Notes under the pieces: model-generated
The model's database searches: none
Seen by the model: the letters and a program-made list of their open reading frames with translations, nothing else
What the model was told of the DNA's origin: nothing
From: Arthrobacter bambusae
GTDB lineage: Bacteria; Actinomycetota; Actinomycetes; Actinomycetales; Micrococcaceae
NCBI RefSeq assembly: GCF_030812595.1
Contig: NZ_JAUSSZ010000007.1
Coordinates: forward strand, 1-64,000
Length of the DNA stretch: 64,000 nt
Direction: 5' to 3'
Program-made: the position numbers and the translations under genes
Shown here: positions 1 to 8,256 of the stretch, piece after piece
Layout of the letters: every line of letters begins with the position of its first letter
Numbering within the stretch: the first letter of the stretch is position 1

Positions 1-1250
1 GGCGTCACGGTATACGAAGTAAGCGGAGAACCGCCGTTGGCCGGCGCCGTCCACGACACCACAGCGGAAGCGTTCCCCGCCGTCGCCGTCACCCCTGTCG
101 GAGCCGCAGGCACCGTGGGCGCCGTAACGGTGACAGTCACCGGGTGGGTGACCGTCCCAGTCAGGCCAGCGTTATCCGTCACCGTCAGCTTCACTTGGTA
201 GGTTCCGGCCGCGGCGTAGTTATGCGATGGCTTCACGCCGGTCCCTGCCGGTGACCCGTCGCCGAAGTCCCAGCTGTACGAGGCCACAGTTCCGTTCGGA
301 GCCGTCGAAGCTGAACCGTCAAACGTCGCCGCCAAGCCTGAGGTCGAGGACGCGAATGCCGCCGTCGGTGGTTGCTTCGGCGTATTGCCCAAGGCTTGGG
401 CAACCGTCTGTACGAACGTTGTCCCGTTGGCGGTTCTCGCCGCGAGCCATGTAATGAAGGTGCTGAAGAGCGTGGGGTTAATGGTCAGGGTTGGGTCTGT
501 CCCGACGGCAATATGGTGGAAAGTCAGTTGCACCCATCCGCCGCCCGGTTCTGCGTTCGTCACCAGGTCTTCAAGGTTCTGCAGCGTCCAGGTGCTGTCC
601 ACTTCATCCGGTGCCGCTGTGTTGTAAAGATTGGCTGGCGGAAGGGTCTCTGCGAAGGGGCAAGCCGAGCAACTGGCGGGCGAACGGATGTCACCCAGAT
701 TGCGGGCACTGGCAAAGCCGCAATTCTTCACGATTTGCTCGACGGAAGAGTTTTCCGCGGCGAAGGGATAGGCAAAGTTGGTGGCGTTGAACCCCCAGCT
801 TGCAAGAGTGGTCCTGCCGCCGCAAACCTCGTTAGTGGCCGCCGAGGTGGACAAGGTAGTGAGGTCCGGATGGGTCATGGTGTGGCCACCGATCTCGTTG
901 CCGTCCGCAGCGATGCTGTTCAGGTTGGCTCGGGTGAGCCATGACGGATTATCGATCCAGCTGGTCGTGATGAAGAATGTCCCGTGCAGTCCATGGGACT
1001 TCAGGACCTGTTCTGCGGCGAGTTGGTCGTCATTGCCGTCATCGAAGGTCAGGCTGACGATGGTCTTCGGGAGCGCCGCGTGAGCTGGGACGTTGATGCA
1101 AACAATGGAGAAGCCAATCAACAATAGGGTTGACGCCAGGGAGCTCCAGCGGAACCACGCGCGATAACCGCCCGGCACCTTCCTGCTCCACGGTGAGTTC
1201 CGCGAGTTCCGCCTTTGCTGCCGCCACGAAAGTACCCTCAGGAGCCGCAT
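1..1250 (-). CDS. Secreted polysaccharide deacetylase with PKD and FN3 domains (3' end outside window)
   Basis: The frame reads open from an ATG at 1250 to the window edge, so only the N-terminal ~416 residues are present. Residues ~38-59 form a hydrophobic signal segment ending in AHA after a long basic N-terminus. A NodB-type deacetylase domain follows: TFDDGN at ~68-73 (catalytic Asp/metal) and HTMTH at ~123-127 (metal histidines). After ~residue 285 comes a PKD domain (SYSWDFGDG core), then the start of a fibronectin type III domain near the edge (SAVVSWTAPANGGSPLTSY). Such proteins usually de-N-acetylate cell-wall or extracellular glycans; the substrate cannot be told here. The PKD/FN3 tail suggests extracellular binding or spacing. 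Family is certain; C-terminal architecture is unknown. Confidence 0.88.
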   Translation of the reverse strand, partial: MRLLRVLSWRQQRRNSRNSPWSRKVPGGYRAWFRWSSLASTLLLIGFSIVCINVPAHAALPKTIVSLTFDDGNDDQLAAEQVLKSHGLHGTFFITTSWIDNPSWLTRANLNSIAADGNEIGGHTMTHPDLTTLSTSAATNEVCGGRTTLASWGFNATNFAYPFAAENSSVEQIVKNCGFASARNLGDIRSPASCSACPFAETLPPANLYNTAAPDEVDSTWTLQNLEDLVTNAEPGGGWVQLTFHHIAVGTDPTLTINPTLFSTFITWLAARTANGTTFVQTVAQALGNTPKQPPTAAFASSTSGLAATFDGSASTAPNGTVASYSWDFGDGSPAGTGVKPSHNYAAAGTYQVKLTVTDNAGLTGTVTHPVTVTVTAPTVPAAPTGVTATAGNASAVVSWTAPANGGSPLTSYTVT

Positions 1251-1400
1251 GGGGTCCCCCTTTGTCTGAACAGAACGGGTTAGGTGCCCAGTCCGGATCT
1301 TAGGGGGCGGACAATGTGCGGCTTAAGAGTAGGTTGTACCTGTTCTTCGACCGGATCGTGCCGTAATTACATGGGTTCCCTCACCGACGGAAGCTAGCCG

Positions 1401-1438
1401 GAGAGGATGGCCTTCCCCGCCGGGAAGGCCATCCTCTC
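1401..1438 (-). terminator. Perfect 17-bp hairpin downstream of the vanillate transporter
   Basis: A perfect inverted repeat has arms 1401-1417 and 1422-1438 with a 4-nt loop (cgcc). It lies 30 nt past the stop of the minus-strand MFS gene and before the deacetylase start. There is no clear T-run on either side, as is common in high-GC actinobacteria. Confidence 0.7.
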
Positions 1439-1469
1439 GTTCCTCGATCTTCTGGTCTCCTAGTGAGGG

Positions 1470-2807
1470 CTATGTGGCGACGGTAGCCTCGGGGACCGCC
1501 ACCGCGCTGCTGCGTCGCAGAACGGCTCCCAGCGCCACACAGCAGCCTGCGGAAACTACCAGTGGAACCGCAAACAGGTAGAAAATGGTGACCGGCGGCA
1601 TCCCGGCGTCGATCAGGTATCCCACCATGATCGGGGCGATGATCGAAATCAAGCGTCCAACTCCGATCATCCAGCCGAAGCCGGATGCCCGGGCCCTGGC
1701 GGAATAAAGGGGCGGCACGATCGTGTAGTAACCCGCGACGCCCGAGTTGGTGAGCATGCCAAGAAGCACGGCGACACCCAGTGCCACCCCAATGGTGCCG
1801 AAAGAACCGGCGAAAGCAAGGTAGGCGGCGGCGGAGAGCAGCAGGCAGATCGTGTTCAGCCTACGGCTCTTGACCCAGGTGGAGACGATGCCGAATCCGA
1901 TGGACCCGACAATGCCGCCGGTACTGACCAGGACTCCCGCGGTGACCCCAACCTGATTGTCTCCCGTGGCGGCCGCCAGGATTTTGGGGGTCCAGGTGTT
2001 GGCGAAGTAGAAGGCAGCGATCAGGAAGGCGTAACCCAGCCACATCAACAGGGTCTGCGCCAGCATCTTGCGTCCGAACACTTCCTTGAACACGCTATCA
2101 GCGGCTTCGCTTTGTGGGGCTTCCGGCAGTTCCGTCAGGGGTGCGCGGCCCATTTTGACCAGGATGCGGTTCATTTGGGGAAGGGAACCGGCTTGGCGCT
2201 TCTCCGCCAGGTACTCCAGGGACTCCGGCAAGGTGAACCAGCAGACGATGAGCATGGCAACGCTGATGGCGGCGCCGAAGGCGAAGGAGGCGCGCCAGCC
2301 GTATCCAGCGATAAGGACGCCCGCGATGGCTCCGCCGATGGAGCCGCCGATCGGATAGCCGGCCGAGTAGATGCCCATGGCCAGGCCGCGGCGCTTGTCC
2401 GATGAGTACTCGGAGACGATGACGCTGAGGTTGGCGATCATTCCGCCGATGCCAAGTCCAGTGAACACGCGGCATGCGATCAGCTGTGCGACGTCCACGG
2501 TGACAATCGACAGGATCATGCCCAGGGAGATGATTGCCAGGCACAGCAAGGTCAGCCTGCGCCGGCCGATCCTGTCTGCGAATGGCGTAAGAAAGACGGA
2601 GCCGATGGCCATTCCGAACAAGCCGGCGCTGAGCAAATAACCCAGCTGGATGGGCGGGACGTGCCATTCGGCGGAGAGCGCGGGCGCGGCGAAGGACATC
2701 ACCAACACATCGAACCCGTCAATCATGATCAGGACCAGGCATACCGCCACGGCCATGATTTGGAACCGGCTCATCGGTGAGTTCCGGATCTCGCTCTTGA
2801 TATCCAT
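1470..2807 (-). CDS. MFS aromatic acid:H+ symporter (AAHS family), probable vanillate transporter
   Basis: A 445-residue protein with 12 predicted hydrophobic segments. The DGFDVLVMSFAAPAL stretch in TM1 is typical of AAHS carriers (PcaK, BenK, VanK), and DRIGRRR sits in the TM2-TM3 loop. It is expected in the cytoplasmic membrane, importing an aromatic acid with protons. The gene sits beside a PadR regulator and vanA/vanB, and shares with them a candidate operator (2836-2858), so vanillate is the best guess (VanK-like). A GAGAGG ribosome site precedes the ATG. Family is well supported; substrate is inferred from context. Confidence 0.87.
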   Translation of the reverse strand: MDIKSEIRNSPMSRFQIMAVAVCLVLIMIDGFDVLVMSFAAPALSAEWHVPPIQLGYLLSAGLFGMAIGSVFLTPFADRIGRRRLTLLCLAIISLGMILSIVTVDVAQLIACRVFTGLGIGGMIANLSVIVSEYSSDKRRGLAMGIYSAGYPIGGSIGGAIAGVLIAGYGWRASFAFGAAISVAMLIVCWFTLPESLEYLAEKRQAGSLPQMNRILVKMGRAPLTELPEAPQSEAADSVFKEVFGRKMLAQTLLMWLGYAFLIAAFYFANTWTPKILAAATGDNQVGVTAGVLVSTGGIVGSIGFGIVSTWVKSRRLNTICLLLSAAAYLAFAGSFGTIGVALGVAVLLGMLTNSGVAGYYTIVPPLYSARARASGFGWMIGVGRLISIIAPIMVGYLIDAGMPPVTIFYLFAVPLVVSAGCCVALGAVLRRSSAVAVPEATVAT

Positions 2808-2835
2808 GCAAGGCCTCTCGGGAAGATGAAACTAC

Positions 2836-2858
2836 CTATATGAATAGCTAGTTTGTGA
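2836..2858. promoter_or_regulatory. Candidate PadR operator upstream of the vanillate transporter
   Basis: This 23-nt site contains CTAT-N4-ATAG followed by TAGT and TGTGA. It matches 19 of 23 positions with the site at 3535-3557 in front of padR/vanA. A further CTAT-N6-ATAG lies ~10 nt downstream. It sits ~30 nt upstream of the transporter ATG, where a repressor would block transcription. Role is inferred from repetition and position. Confidence 0.6.
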
Positions 2859-2909
2859 GGCAAAGCACTATCTGTCAATAGAGGTGTGAGGGGTCTCCCT
2901 GGCGACTGA

Positions 2910-3497
2910 TCAGAAGTTATCGTCGAACGAATCGATCAGCTTGATCCCGTTGCGGGCCCAGTCAATCTCCGTCTGGGCCTTGGCTACCAACCCCTCGTAG
3001 GTGAAGATTTTGTAGGCCGTGATGCGCCGGTGGTCCTGCTTGGGCATGGCGGCGAGCCGCTTGTTCAACATGGCGTTGGTGCCGGTCTGCAACTCGTGGA
3101 TTTTCTCCTCCCACTGGCCGCGGCACATCGTGTAATAGGCGATGTGGGCCAGCATCTGGGCGCGCGCTGCCGCGGGGTCGGCCCATTCCAGGTATGCGGC
3201 CTTCAGGTGCGCGGGATCGCGCTCACGGGAATACTCCAGCGGGCTGTTCATCCACTCCCGGAATGCGGCGGCTCCGGCTTCGGTGATCCGGTATTGCGTC
3301 TTCTTGCCGCGCGGACCCCATGGGATCTCTTCTCCTGCGAGGAGCCCGTCCTTCTCCATGCGACGCAGTTCTGGATAGATCTGGGAATCCGGAGCATGCC
3401 AAACGTAGCCAACCGAGGAGCCGAATTGCTTGGAGAGTTCGTAACCGGTCATTGGTTCCACTGAAAGCAGTGCCAATAGTGCATAGCGAAGGCTCAA
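2910..3497 (-). CDS. PadR-family transcriptional regulator of the vanillate cluster
   Basis: An N-terminal winged helix (LSLRYALLALLSVEPMTGYELS, then MTGYEL and YPELRRMEKDGLL) and a helical C-terminal PadR domain identify the family. TTG at 3497 is chosen as start because AAAGGAG lies 5 nt upstream; an upstream TTG at 3530 would add 11 charged residues. PadR proteins near van genes typically repress them and release DNA on binding a phenolic acid. The gene is divergent from vanA, and the shared CTAT-N4-ATAG sites fit autoregulation and control of both transporter and demethylase. Confidence 0.85.
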   Translation of the reverse strand: MSLRYALLALLSVEPMTGYELSKQFGSSVGYVWHAPDSQIYPELRRMEKDGLLAGEEIPWGPRGKKTQYRITEAGAAAFREWMNSPLEYSRERDPAHLKAAYLEWADPAAARAQMLAHIAYYTMCRGQWEEKIHELQTGTNAMLNKRLAAMPKQDHRRITAYKIFTYEGLVAKAQTEIDWARNGIKLIDSFDDNF

Positions 3498-3534
3498 GTC
3501 CGCTCCTTTTTCTTCTTCAGCTCTTGCCAAGTAA

Positions 3535-3557
3535 CTATATTGATAGATAGTCTGTGA
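3535..3557. promoter_or_regulatory. Candidate PadR operator between padR and vanA
   Basis: This is the second copy of the 23-nt CTAT-N4-ATAG...TAGT...TGTGA site (19/23 identical to 2836-2858). It lies in the divergent region, 38 nt upstream of the preferred padR start and ~115 nt upstream of the preferred vanA start, and could control both promoters. Confidence 0.6.
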
Positions 3558-3672
3558 TCCATCGCACTAGCTTCGGCCATAGATGGCTGCAGAGGCGACG
3601 CACTTAAGAATTCCACAGACCACCCCGGCGGTGTCATTGTCGACGCCGGTCCGGCGACTGGAAGGACGAACC

Positions 3673-4770
3673 GTGACAGAAGTCCGGACCCAGAGCTCCA
3701 CCACCAACAAAGTGCTCGGCTACCCGCTCAACGTCTGGTACGTTGCCGCGTGGGACAAGGAGGTGGGCCGCAAGCCGATGTCTCGCACGGTGGCCGGCCG
3801 GCCCTTGGCGCTGTATCGCACCGAGGACGGCAAAGCGGTGGCCTTGGCTGATGCTTGCTGGCACCGTTTGGCTCCCTTGTCGATGGGCAAGACAGTCGGC
3901 AAGGACGGCATCCAATGTCCGTACCACGGCATCGTCTATAACTCTGCAGGGCGTTGCGTGTCGATGCCGGCGCAGGAGACCATCAACCCCAGCGCCACAG
4001 TGCCGTCCTTCCCCGTGGTGGAGCGGCATCGCTATGTTTGGGTGTGGCTCGGCGACCCCACCAGGGCGGACCCCTCGCTGGTTCCGGACATGCATCAAAT
4101 GGACTCGGACCAGTGGGCCGGGGACGGCGAAACCATCTACGCGCCGTGCAACTTCCAGCTGGTGCTGGACAACCTCATGGACCTCACGCACGAGGAATTC
4201 GTCCACTCCTCCTCGATCGGCCAGGAAGAGCTCAGCGAGTCGGACTTCACGGTAACGCACGACGACGGCACCGTGACCGTCGCGCGCTGGATGTTCAACA
4301 TTGACGCGCCGCCGTTCTGGCTCAAGAACATGCGCGACAAGTTTCCCGGCTTCGAGGGAAAAGTGGACCGCTGGCAAATCATCACCTTCCGTTCGCCATC
4401 GGTGATCAATATCGACGTCGGTGTCGCCAAAGCCGGCACGGGGGCGTTTGAAGGTGACCGCAGCCAAGGTGTCAACGGGTTCGTGATGAACGCCATTACG
4501 CCGGAGACCGATACCTCCTGCCACTACTTCTGGGCGTTCATGCGCAACTACCGCCTCGACAGCCAGCTCATCACCACGCAGTTGCGCGACAGCGTGCACG
4601 GGGTGTTCGGGGAGGACGAGGCCATGCTCGCGGCGCAACAAGCGGCCATCGATGCCAACCCGGACTACGAGTTCTACAACCTGAACATCGACGCCGGCGG
4701 AATGTGGGTGCGCAGGCTGATCGAGCGCCAGCTCGTGTCCGAGGGCCGCCTGGTTCCGGTTGCGCAGTAA
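3673..4770 (+). CDS. vanA: Vanillate O-demethylase oxygenase subunit (Rieske non-heme iron)
   Basis: A 365-residue Rieske oxygenase. The [2Fe-2S] ligands are visible as CWH at ~62-64 and CPYH at ~82-85, and the mononuclear iron site as DNLMDLTHEEFVH (His ~172 and ~177). GTG 3673 is preferred: GGAAGGA lies 8 nt upstream and the product has normal VanA length; an in-frame ATG at 3583 would add 30 atypical residues. It converts vanillate to protocatechuate plus formaldehyde, taking electrons from VanB. The vanB ATG overlaps the vanA stop by one base, showing translational coupling. Related aromatic methyl ethers could also be substrates. Confidence 0.92.
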   Translation: MTEVRTQSSTTNKVLGYPLNVWYVAAWDKEVGRKPMSRTVAGRPLALYRTEDGKAVALADACWHRLAPLSMGKTVGKDGIQCPYHGIVYNSAGRCVSMPAQETINPSATVPSFPVVERHRYVWVWLGDPTRADPSLVPDMHQMDSDQWAGDGETIYAPCNFQLVLDNLMDLTHEEFVHSSSIGQEELSESDFTVTHDDGTVTVARWMFNIDAPPFWLKNMRDKFPGFEGKVDRWQIITFRSPSVINIDVGVAKAGTGAFEGDRSQGVNGFVMNAITPETDTSCHYFWAFMRNYRLDSQLITTQLRDSVHGVFGEDEAMLAAQQAAIDANPDYEFYNLNIDAGGMWVRRLIERQLVSEGRLVPVAQ

Positions 4771-5780
4771 TGGCAGCGACAAACATCGAGGTTTGGCAGC
4801 TGGGCACAGTTGTCGAGGTGCAAACGATCGCCACCGACATCCAGCGGGTCGTGCTGGAACCGTCATTGCCGAAGAAAGCCGAACCGGGATCGCATATCGA
4901 CGTGATGGTCACGATCGACGGACACAAGGACCGGCGCTCGTATTCGATCGTCGAATCCAGCGACGACGGCACCCGGCTGGTCATCAGTGTGCTGAAAGCG
5001 CCCCTGAGCCGGGGTGGCTCCCTGTTCATCCACGGGCTGCGGGCGGGGGCGGAGCTGGAAATCACCCAGCCGCTGCAAAACTTCCCGCTCCGGATCGGCG
5101 CCCAGCGCTACATCCTCCTGGCGGGTGGCATCGGCATCACGGCGATCATCAACATGGCCCGGGTGCTGCGGAACCTGGCCTCGGACTACACCTTGGTGTA
5201 CGCGGGACGCAGCCGTGCGGCCATGGCCTACCTGGACGAATTACGGCAGCTTCACGGCGGCAACCTGGTGGTGCACATCGACGACGAAGGCACGCCCCTG
5301 GACGTTAGCGAACTCGTAGCTTCGGCCACCGAGGACACGGAACTGTACATGTGCGGTCCTATCCGGCTCATGGACGCGGTACGCCGGACCTGGATGGAAC
5401 GTGAGCTGAGCTACCCGAACCTCCGCTATGAGACCTTCGGCAACAGCGGTTGGTACGACCCCGAGGAATTCATCGTCCGGGTCCCGGGGCTGGGGTTGGA
5501 GGTTCCCGTGGGGCCGGGCCGCTCGATGTTGGAGGCACTCGAGGACGCTGGTGCCGACATGATGTTCGACTGCCGCAAAGGCGAGTGCGGGCTCTGCGAG
5601 GTCAAGATCCTCGCGCTAGAGGGCGCCGTCGACCATCGCGACGTCTTCTACAGCGCCCGGCAGAAGAAAGCCACGGAGAAAATGGCGTGCTGTGTCTCCC
5701 GGGCCGTCACTTCGAAGACCGGGCTGGCGGCCGAAGCCTCAGCTACCGGTCCGGCGGTGGTCACCATCGAGGTTTCCTGA
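4770..5780 (+). CDS. vanB: Vanillate O-demethylase reductase subunit
   Basis: A 336-residue class IA-type oxygenase reductase: flavin-binding barrel with RRSYS at ~55-59, NAD-binding domain with GGIGIT at ~119-124, and a C-terminal plant-type [2Fe-2S] ferredoxin domain (DCRKGECGLCEVK plus a last cysteine in KMACCVS). It passes electrons from NAD(P)H to the VanA Rieske centre. The ATG at 4770 overlaps the vanA TAA, so the pair forms one operon. An upstream in-frame ATG inside vanA is rejected. The gene converges with the MBL gene, with only 37 nt between stops. Confidence 0.92.
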   Translation: MAATNIEVWQLGTVVEVQTIATDIQRVVLEPSLPKKAEPGSHIDVMVTIDGHKDRRSYSIVESSDDGTRLVISVLKAPLSRGGSLFIHGLRAGAELEITQPLQNFPLRIGAQRYILLAGGIGITAIINMARVLRNLASDYTLVYAGRSRAAMAYLDELRQLHGGNLVVHIDDEGTPLDVSELVASATEDTELYMCGPIRLMDAVRRTWMERELSYPNLRYETFGNSGWYDPEEFIVRVPGLGLEVPVGPGRSMLEALEDAGADMMFDCRKGECGLCEVKILALEGAVDHRDVFYSARQKKATEKMACCVSRAVTSKTGLAAEASATGPAVVTIEVS

Positions 5781-5817
5781 CGCGCTGGTCTCCGGAGAAG
5801 AATGCACAGCCCGCCTC

Positions 5818-6585
5818 CTATCCGAACGGCGGGTAGTTGCCTTCCGAGACAAGTTCGACGCCGTTGGCCGTCCGCATCATGGGGCCATGGCCCGGCAGGA
5901 TGACGTCGGCGTTCAGCTGCCGCAATAGCTCGACGCTTGCCGGTACCTCCGCCGGGCTGTGGTGGAAGACGGCCGGCAGAAGCTGCGGTCCGCGTACCGG
6001 GCTGACCGGGTGGCCTGTAATGAGTGCGTCGCCTGTGACGAGTGCGTTGGCAGCCGGGATCAGGAACGACGCGTGGCCCGAGGTGTGACCGCAGGATTCG
6101 ATCATCCGGGGACTTCCAGGGAGCATGTCCAAGGTTCCTTGGTCGATCGCGGCAACACCGGCCACCGCCACGTCGGACAAGCCCCCGGCCCGGACGGCGT
6201 GCACCGCCCAGGCTCCGATCCTCGGCCGGAGCACCCGCAAGCCAAGGTCCTTCACGGTTACCTGTTCAAGGACTTCCCGCCTGACGTTGGGCAGCTCGGC
6301 TTGGCTGGCGAAAACCGGAATGCCCATGGCGGAAAGCCTTGGCGCATTGCCGATGTGGTCGGAATGGCCGTGGGTCAACAGCACCGCGGCGGCATTCTCC
6401 AGGACGAGGCCCAAGTAATTCACGCTCGCATTAAGCAGCGGCCAGTTTCCGGGGTATCCCGTATCGATGAGGGCGAATTCATTTCCGCGGCGAAGGACGG
6501 TCCAATTGACGGCCGGTCCTTCGACGAAATAAACGTCCTCGGCAACCTCGTGCACGTTGTCCTTCGCGGACCAATGACTGGACAT
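5818..6585 (-). CDS. MBL-fold metallo-hydrolase
   Basis: A 255-residue metallo-beta-lactamase-fold protein with the metal-binding signature THGHSDHIGN, later GHTSGH, an Asp in VTGDAL, and PGHGP near the C-terminus. Start ATG 6585 is chosen over 6606 because GGAAGG lies just upstream. The fold covers glyoxalase II, lactonases and other hydrolases; nothing here fixes the substrate. It converges with vanB and diverges from the LysE exporter. It is not an obvious part of the vanillate pathway, though a thiol-dependent formaldehyde or lactone role cannot be excluded. Confidence 0.85.
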   Translation of the reverse strand: MSSHWSAKDNVHEVAEDVYFVEGPAVNWTVLRRGNEFALIDTGYPGNWPLLNASVNYLGLVLENAAAVLLTHGHSDHIGNAPRLSAMGIPVFASQAELPNVRREVLEQVTVKDLGLRVLRPRIGAWAVHAVRAGGLSDVAVAGVAAIDQGTLDMLPGSPRMIESCGHTSGHASFLIPAANALVTGDALITGHPVSPVRGPQLLPAVFHHSPAEVPASVELLRQLNADVILPGHGPMMRTANGVELVSEGNYPPFG

Positions 6586-6677
6586 GCTTCCTTCCGTTCG
6601 GGGCACCGGATTATCGTATCGGCACCAGCAGGCATGGCCCTTTCGTGAAGCCGCATTCCCACGGGATAATCGTCACC

Positions 6678-7319
6678 ATGACCTTCGCTTCGCTCGCTGC
6701 CTTCGCCGGGCTCTGCCTTATTCTGTCCTTGACGCCCGGACCGGACACGTTCCTGGTGTTGCGCATCGCATTGAACCGGCCCAGTGCCGGTATCGCCGCC
6801 GCAGCCGGTTCGGCGGTTGCCGCCATAGCATGGGCGGCGCTGGTGGGCGTCGGGCTGGCAGCGATCCTGGAACAGTCCGCGGAGGTGTTCCGCTGGCTGA
6901 AGATCGCAGGTGGCCTTTACTTGCTTTACCTCGGCATTTCCTCGTTCATGAAGACGCGGAAGGCCGCTAAGGCCGGTGCGGGAGCCAGCAACGAAGGTGG
7001 TGCCCTCCGGTACAGCAAGCTCGGCGGCCTCGGCGCGGGGGCACTGTCGACGTTGCTCAATCCGAAGGTGGGCTTGTTCTACTTGGCGATCGTCCCGCAG
7101 TTCATCCCGCAGGGCGGGGATACCATGGGCACGGCAATGATCCTGGGCTTGGTGGAGGCGGTCATCGCGTTCACGTACCTGGCCATCGTCGCGCTTGTCG
7201 CATACAAGGCGATGAGGTGGCTGCGGCGCCCGAAGGTGAGCACCGGCGTCGAACGCGTCAGCAGCGGCATCCTCGCCGCCCTCGGTGCCGGCGTCATTGC
7301 CTCCGGCGCGAGCAGCTAG
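6678..7319 (+). CDS. LysE/RhtB-family amino-acid exporter
   Basis: A 213-residue membrane protein with the family hallmark LTPGPDTFLVLR in the first helix and about six hydrophobic segments; LLNPKVGLFYLAIVPQF is the conserved central region. Start ATG 6678 puts the PGPD motif at the usual distance from the N-terminus; an ATG 33 nt upstream is possible. Members export basic amino acids, homoserine, threonine or related metabolites. Divergent from the MBL gene; tRNA-Asn follows on the same strand. Confidence 0.85.
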   Translation: MTFASLAAFAGLCLILSLTPGPDTFLVLRIALNRPSAGIAAAAGSAVAAIAWAALVGVGLAAILEQSAEVFRWLKIAGGLYLLYLGISSFMKTRKAAKAGAGASNEGGALRYSKLGGLGAGALSTLLNPKVGLFYLAIVPQFIPQGGDTMGTAMILGLVEAVIAFTYLAIVALVAYKAMRWLRRPKVSTGVERVSSGILAALGAGVIASGASS

Positions 7320-7382
7320 CGCCCGCAGCTGGCCTCGATTTCGCTTGCGGTAAAACCTTTGCTAAAGTCATAACCGCTTCAT

Positions 7383-7455
7383 TCCTCCGTAGCTCAATTG
7401 GCAGAGCATTCGACTGTTAATCGAAGGGTTACTGGTTCAAGTCCAGTCGGAGGAG
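7383..7455 (+). tRNA. tRNA-Asn (anticodon GTT)
   Basis: A complete cloverleaf: acceptor arms TCCTCCG/CGGAGGA, D arm with AGCTCAATTGGCAGAGC, anticodon loop CTGTTAA carrying GTT, T arm TGGTTCAAGTCCA. Discriminator G; CCA is not encoded. A strong intrinsic terminator follows. Confidence 0.96.
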
Positions 7456-7462
7456 CGCATCA

Positions 7463-7504
7463 AGCCCCGCACCGATATTCATTCGGTGCGGGGCTTTCTT
7501 TTTC
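7463..7504 (+). terminator. Intrinsic terminator after tRNA-Asn
   Basis: A perfect 13-bp GC-rich stem (7463-7475 with 7483-7495) with a 7-nt loop is followed by TTCTTTTT. It ends the tRNA transcript and could also serve the convergent gene ending at 7534. Confidence 0.93.
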
Positions 7505-7533
7505 GCTGAATTTTCCCCCTGCACATTCGTAAA

Positions 7534-7941
7534 TCACACGAAGTCCATTTCCACCTGCAGGAATCTCGCCGCTTCGGCGACTGCGGACTGGTAGGCGTCG
7601 TCTTCGGTGGGCGGCGTCCTCGGCTCCCGCGGGTGCCATTCGTGGGCGGCGGAGTGGACGCGGGTGAATCCTCCGCCAGGGGGTGCGTAGAAGATTCCGA
7701 AGCGTTGGACAGGCCACTCGGGAGAGGTCTCCGGAGCCACCAGCAGGGCCGCTCCGGTGCTTGGATTGAACCATTGCGCAATCGGGCGACGGCGATCTTC
7801 CGTGAAGAGACCGGCCGCATAGAGGGCCGCGGATTGCGGGCTTGTCACAGTGCATAGGCGATCCCACCACAGCGGCAGGATGCCATCATCCCTGCGCTGC
7901 CATGGGGCTGGAATAGGTTGCAGTTCCTGCCAACGGGGCAC
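7534..7941 (-). CDS. Hypothetical protein, 135 aa
   Basis: No family recognised. The protein is soluble, rich in Trp and Pro, with a WWDRLCTVTSPQSAALYAAG segment and an acidic C-terminus; no signal or membrane segment. The start is GTG 7941 with only a weak ribosome site. It reads in the same direction as the small glycine-rich protein upstream (8002-8181) and ends 30 nt before the terminator shared with tRNA-Asn. Codon use and position look genuine; function unknown. Confidence 0.6.
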   Translation of the reverse strand: MPRWQELQPIPAPWQRRDDGILPLWWDRLCTVTSPQSAALYAAGLFTEDRRRPIAQWFNPSTGAALLVAPETSPEWPVQRFGIFYAPPGGGFTRVHSAAHEWHPREPRTPPTEDDAYQSAVAEAARFLQVEMDFV

Positions 7942-8001
7942 ATCTCAACTTTATCGCCGGGCCAAGACGGGCAACAGGCCCCGGAGCGACGGAAGGCTCG
8001 C

Positions 8002-8181
8002 CTAGTCCCGTTTCCAGGGCCCCGGGTTGATCCGGTAAAGGATCGCGGAACCGACGACGGCGCCCAGCAGCGCTCCGAACACAGGATTTCCGGCCCCGCG
8101 GCCCAGCATGAAGCCGACGACGGCGCCCAGCGCCGCTCCGAGGAAGAGCCCCCTGCCATTGCGGTGCGGTTTGCGAGTCAT
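8002..8181 (-). CDS. Small glycine-zipper membrane protein, 59 aa
   Basis: A 59-codon reading frame runs from ATG 8181 to TAG 8002. After a basic N-terminus (MTRKPHRNGR) it has two near-repeats, GAALGAVVGFMLGRG and GALLGAVVGSAILYR, each a hydrophobic helix with small-residue spacing typical of glycine-zipper proteins. It is probably a tiny inner-membrane protein of unknown role. It lies between the Bcr/CflA pump and the 135-aa hypothetical protein on the same strand. Confidence 0.65.
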   Translation of the reverse strand: MTRKPHRNGRGLFLGAALGAVVGFMLGRGAGNPVFGALLGAVVGSAILYRINPGPWKRD

Positions 8182-8256
8182 GGTTTGAGCCTACTTCTCC
8201 GCGCGGAAGTCCGGGCCCCAGGCAGTAGCGGACGGGAGCATCAGCGGACGGGAGCG

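Noticed and set aside
3634..4866. 410-codon open frame on the minus strand opposite vanA
   Set aside because: It is the antisense of a clear Rieske oxygenase gene; its composition (Arg/His/Val rich, no motifs) is typical of a high-GC shadow frame.
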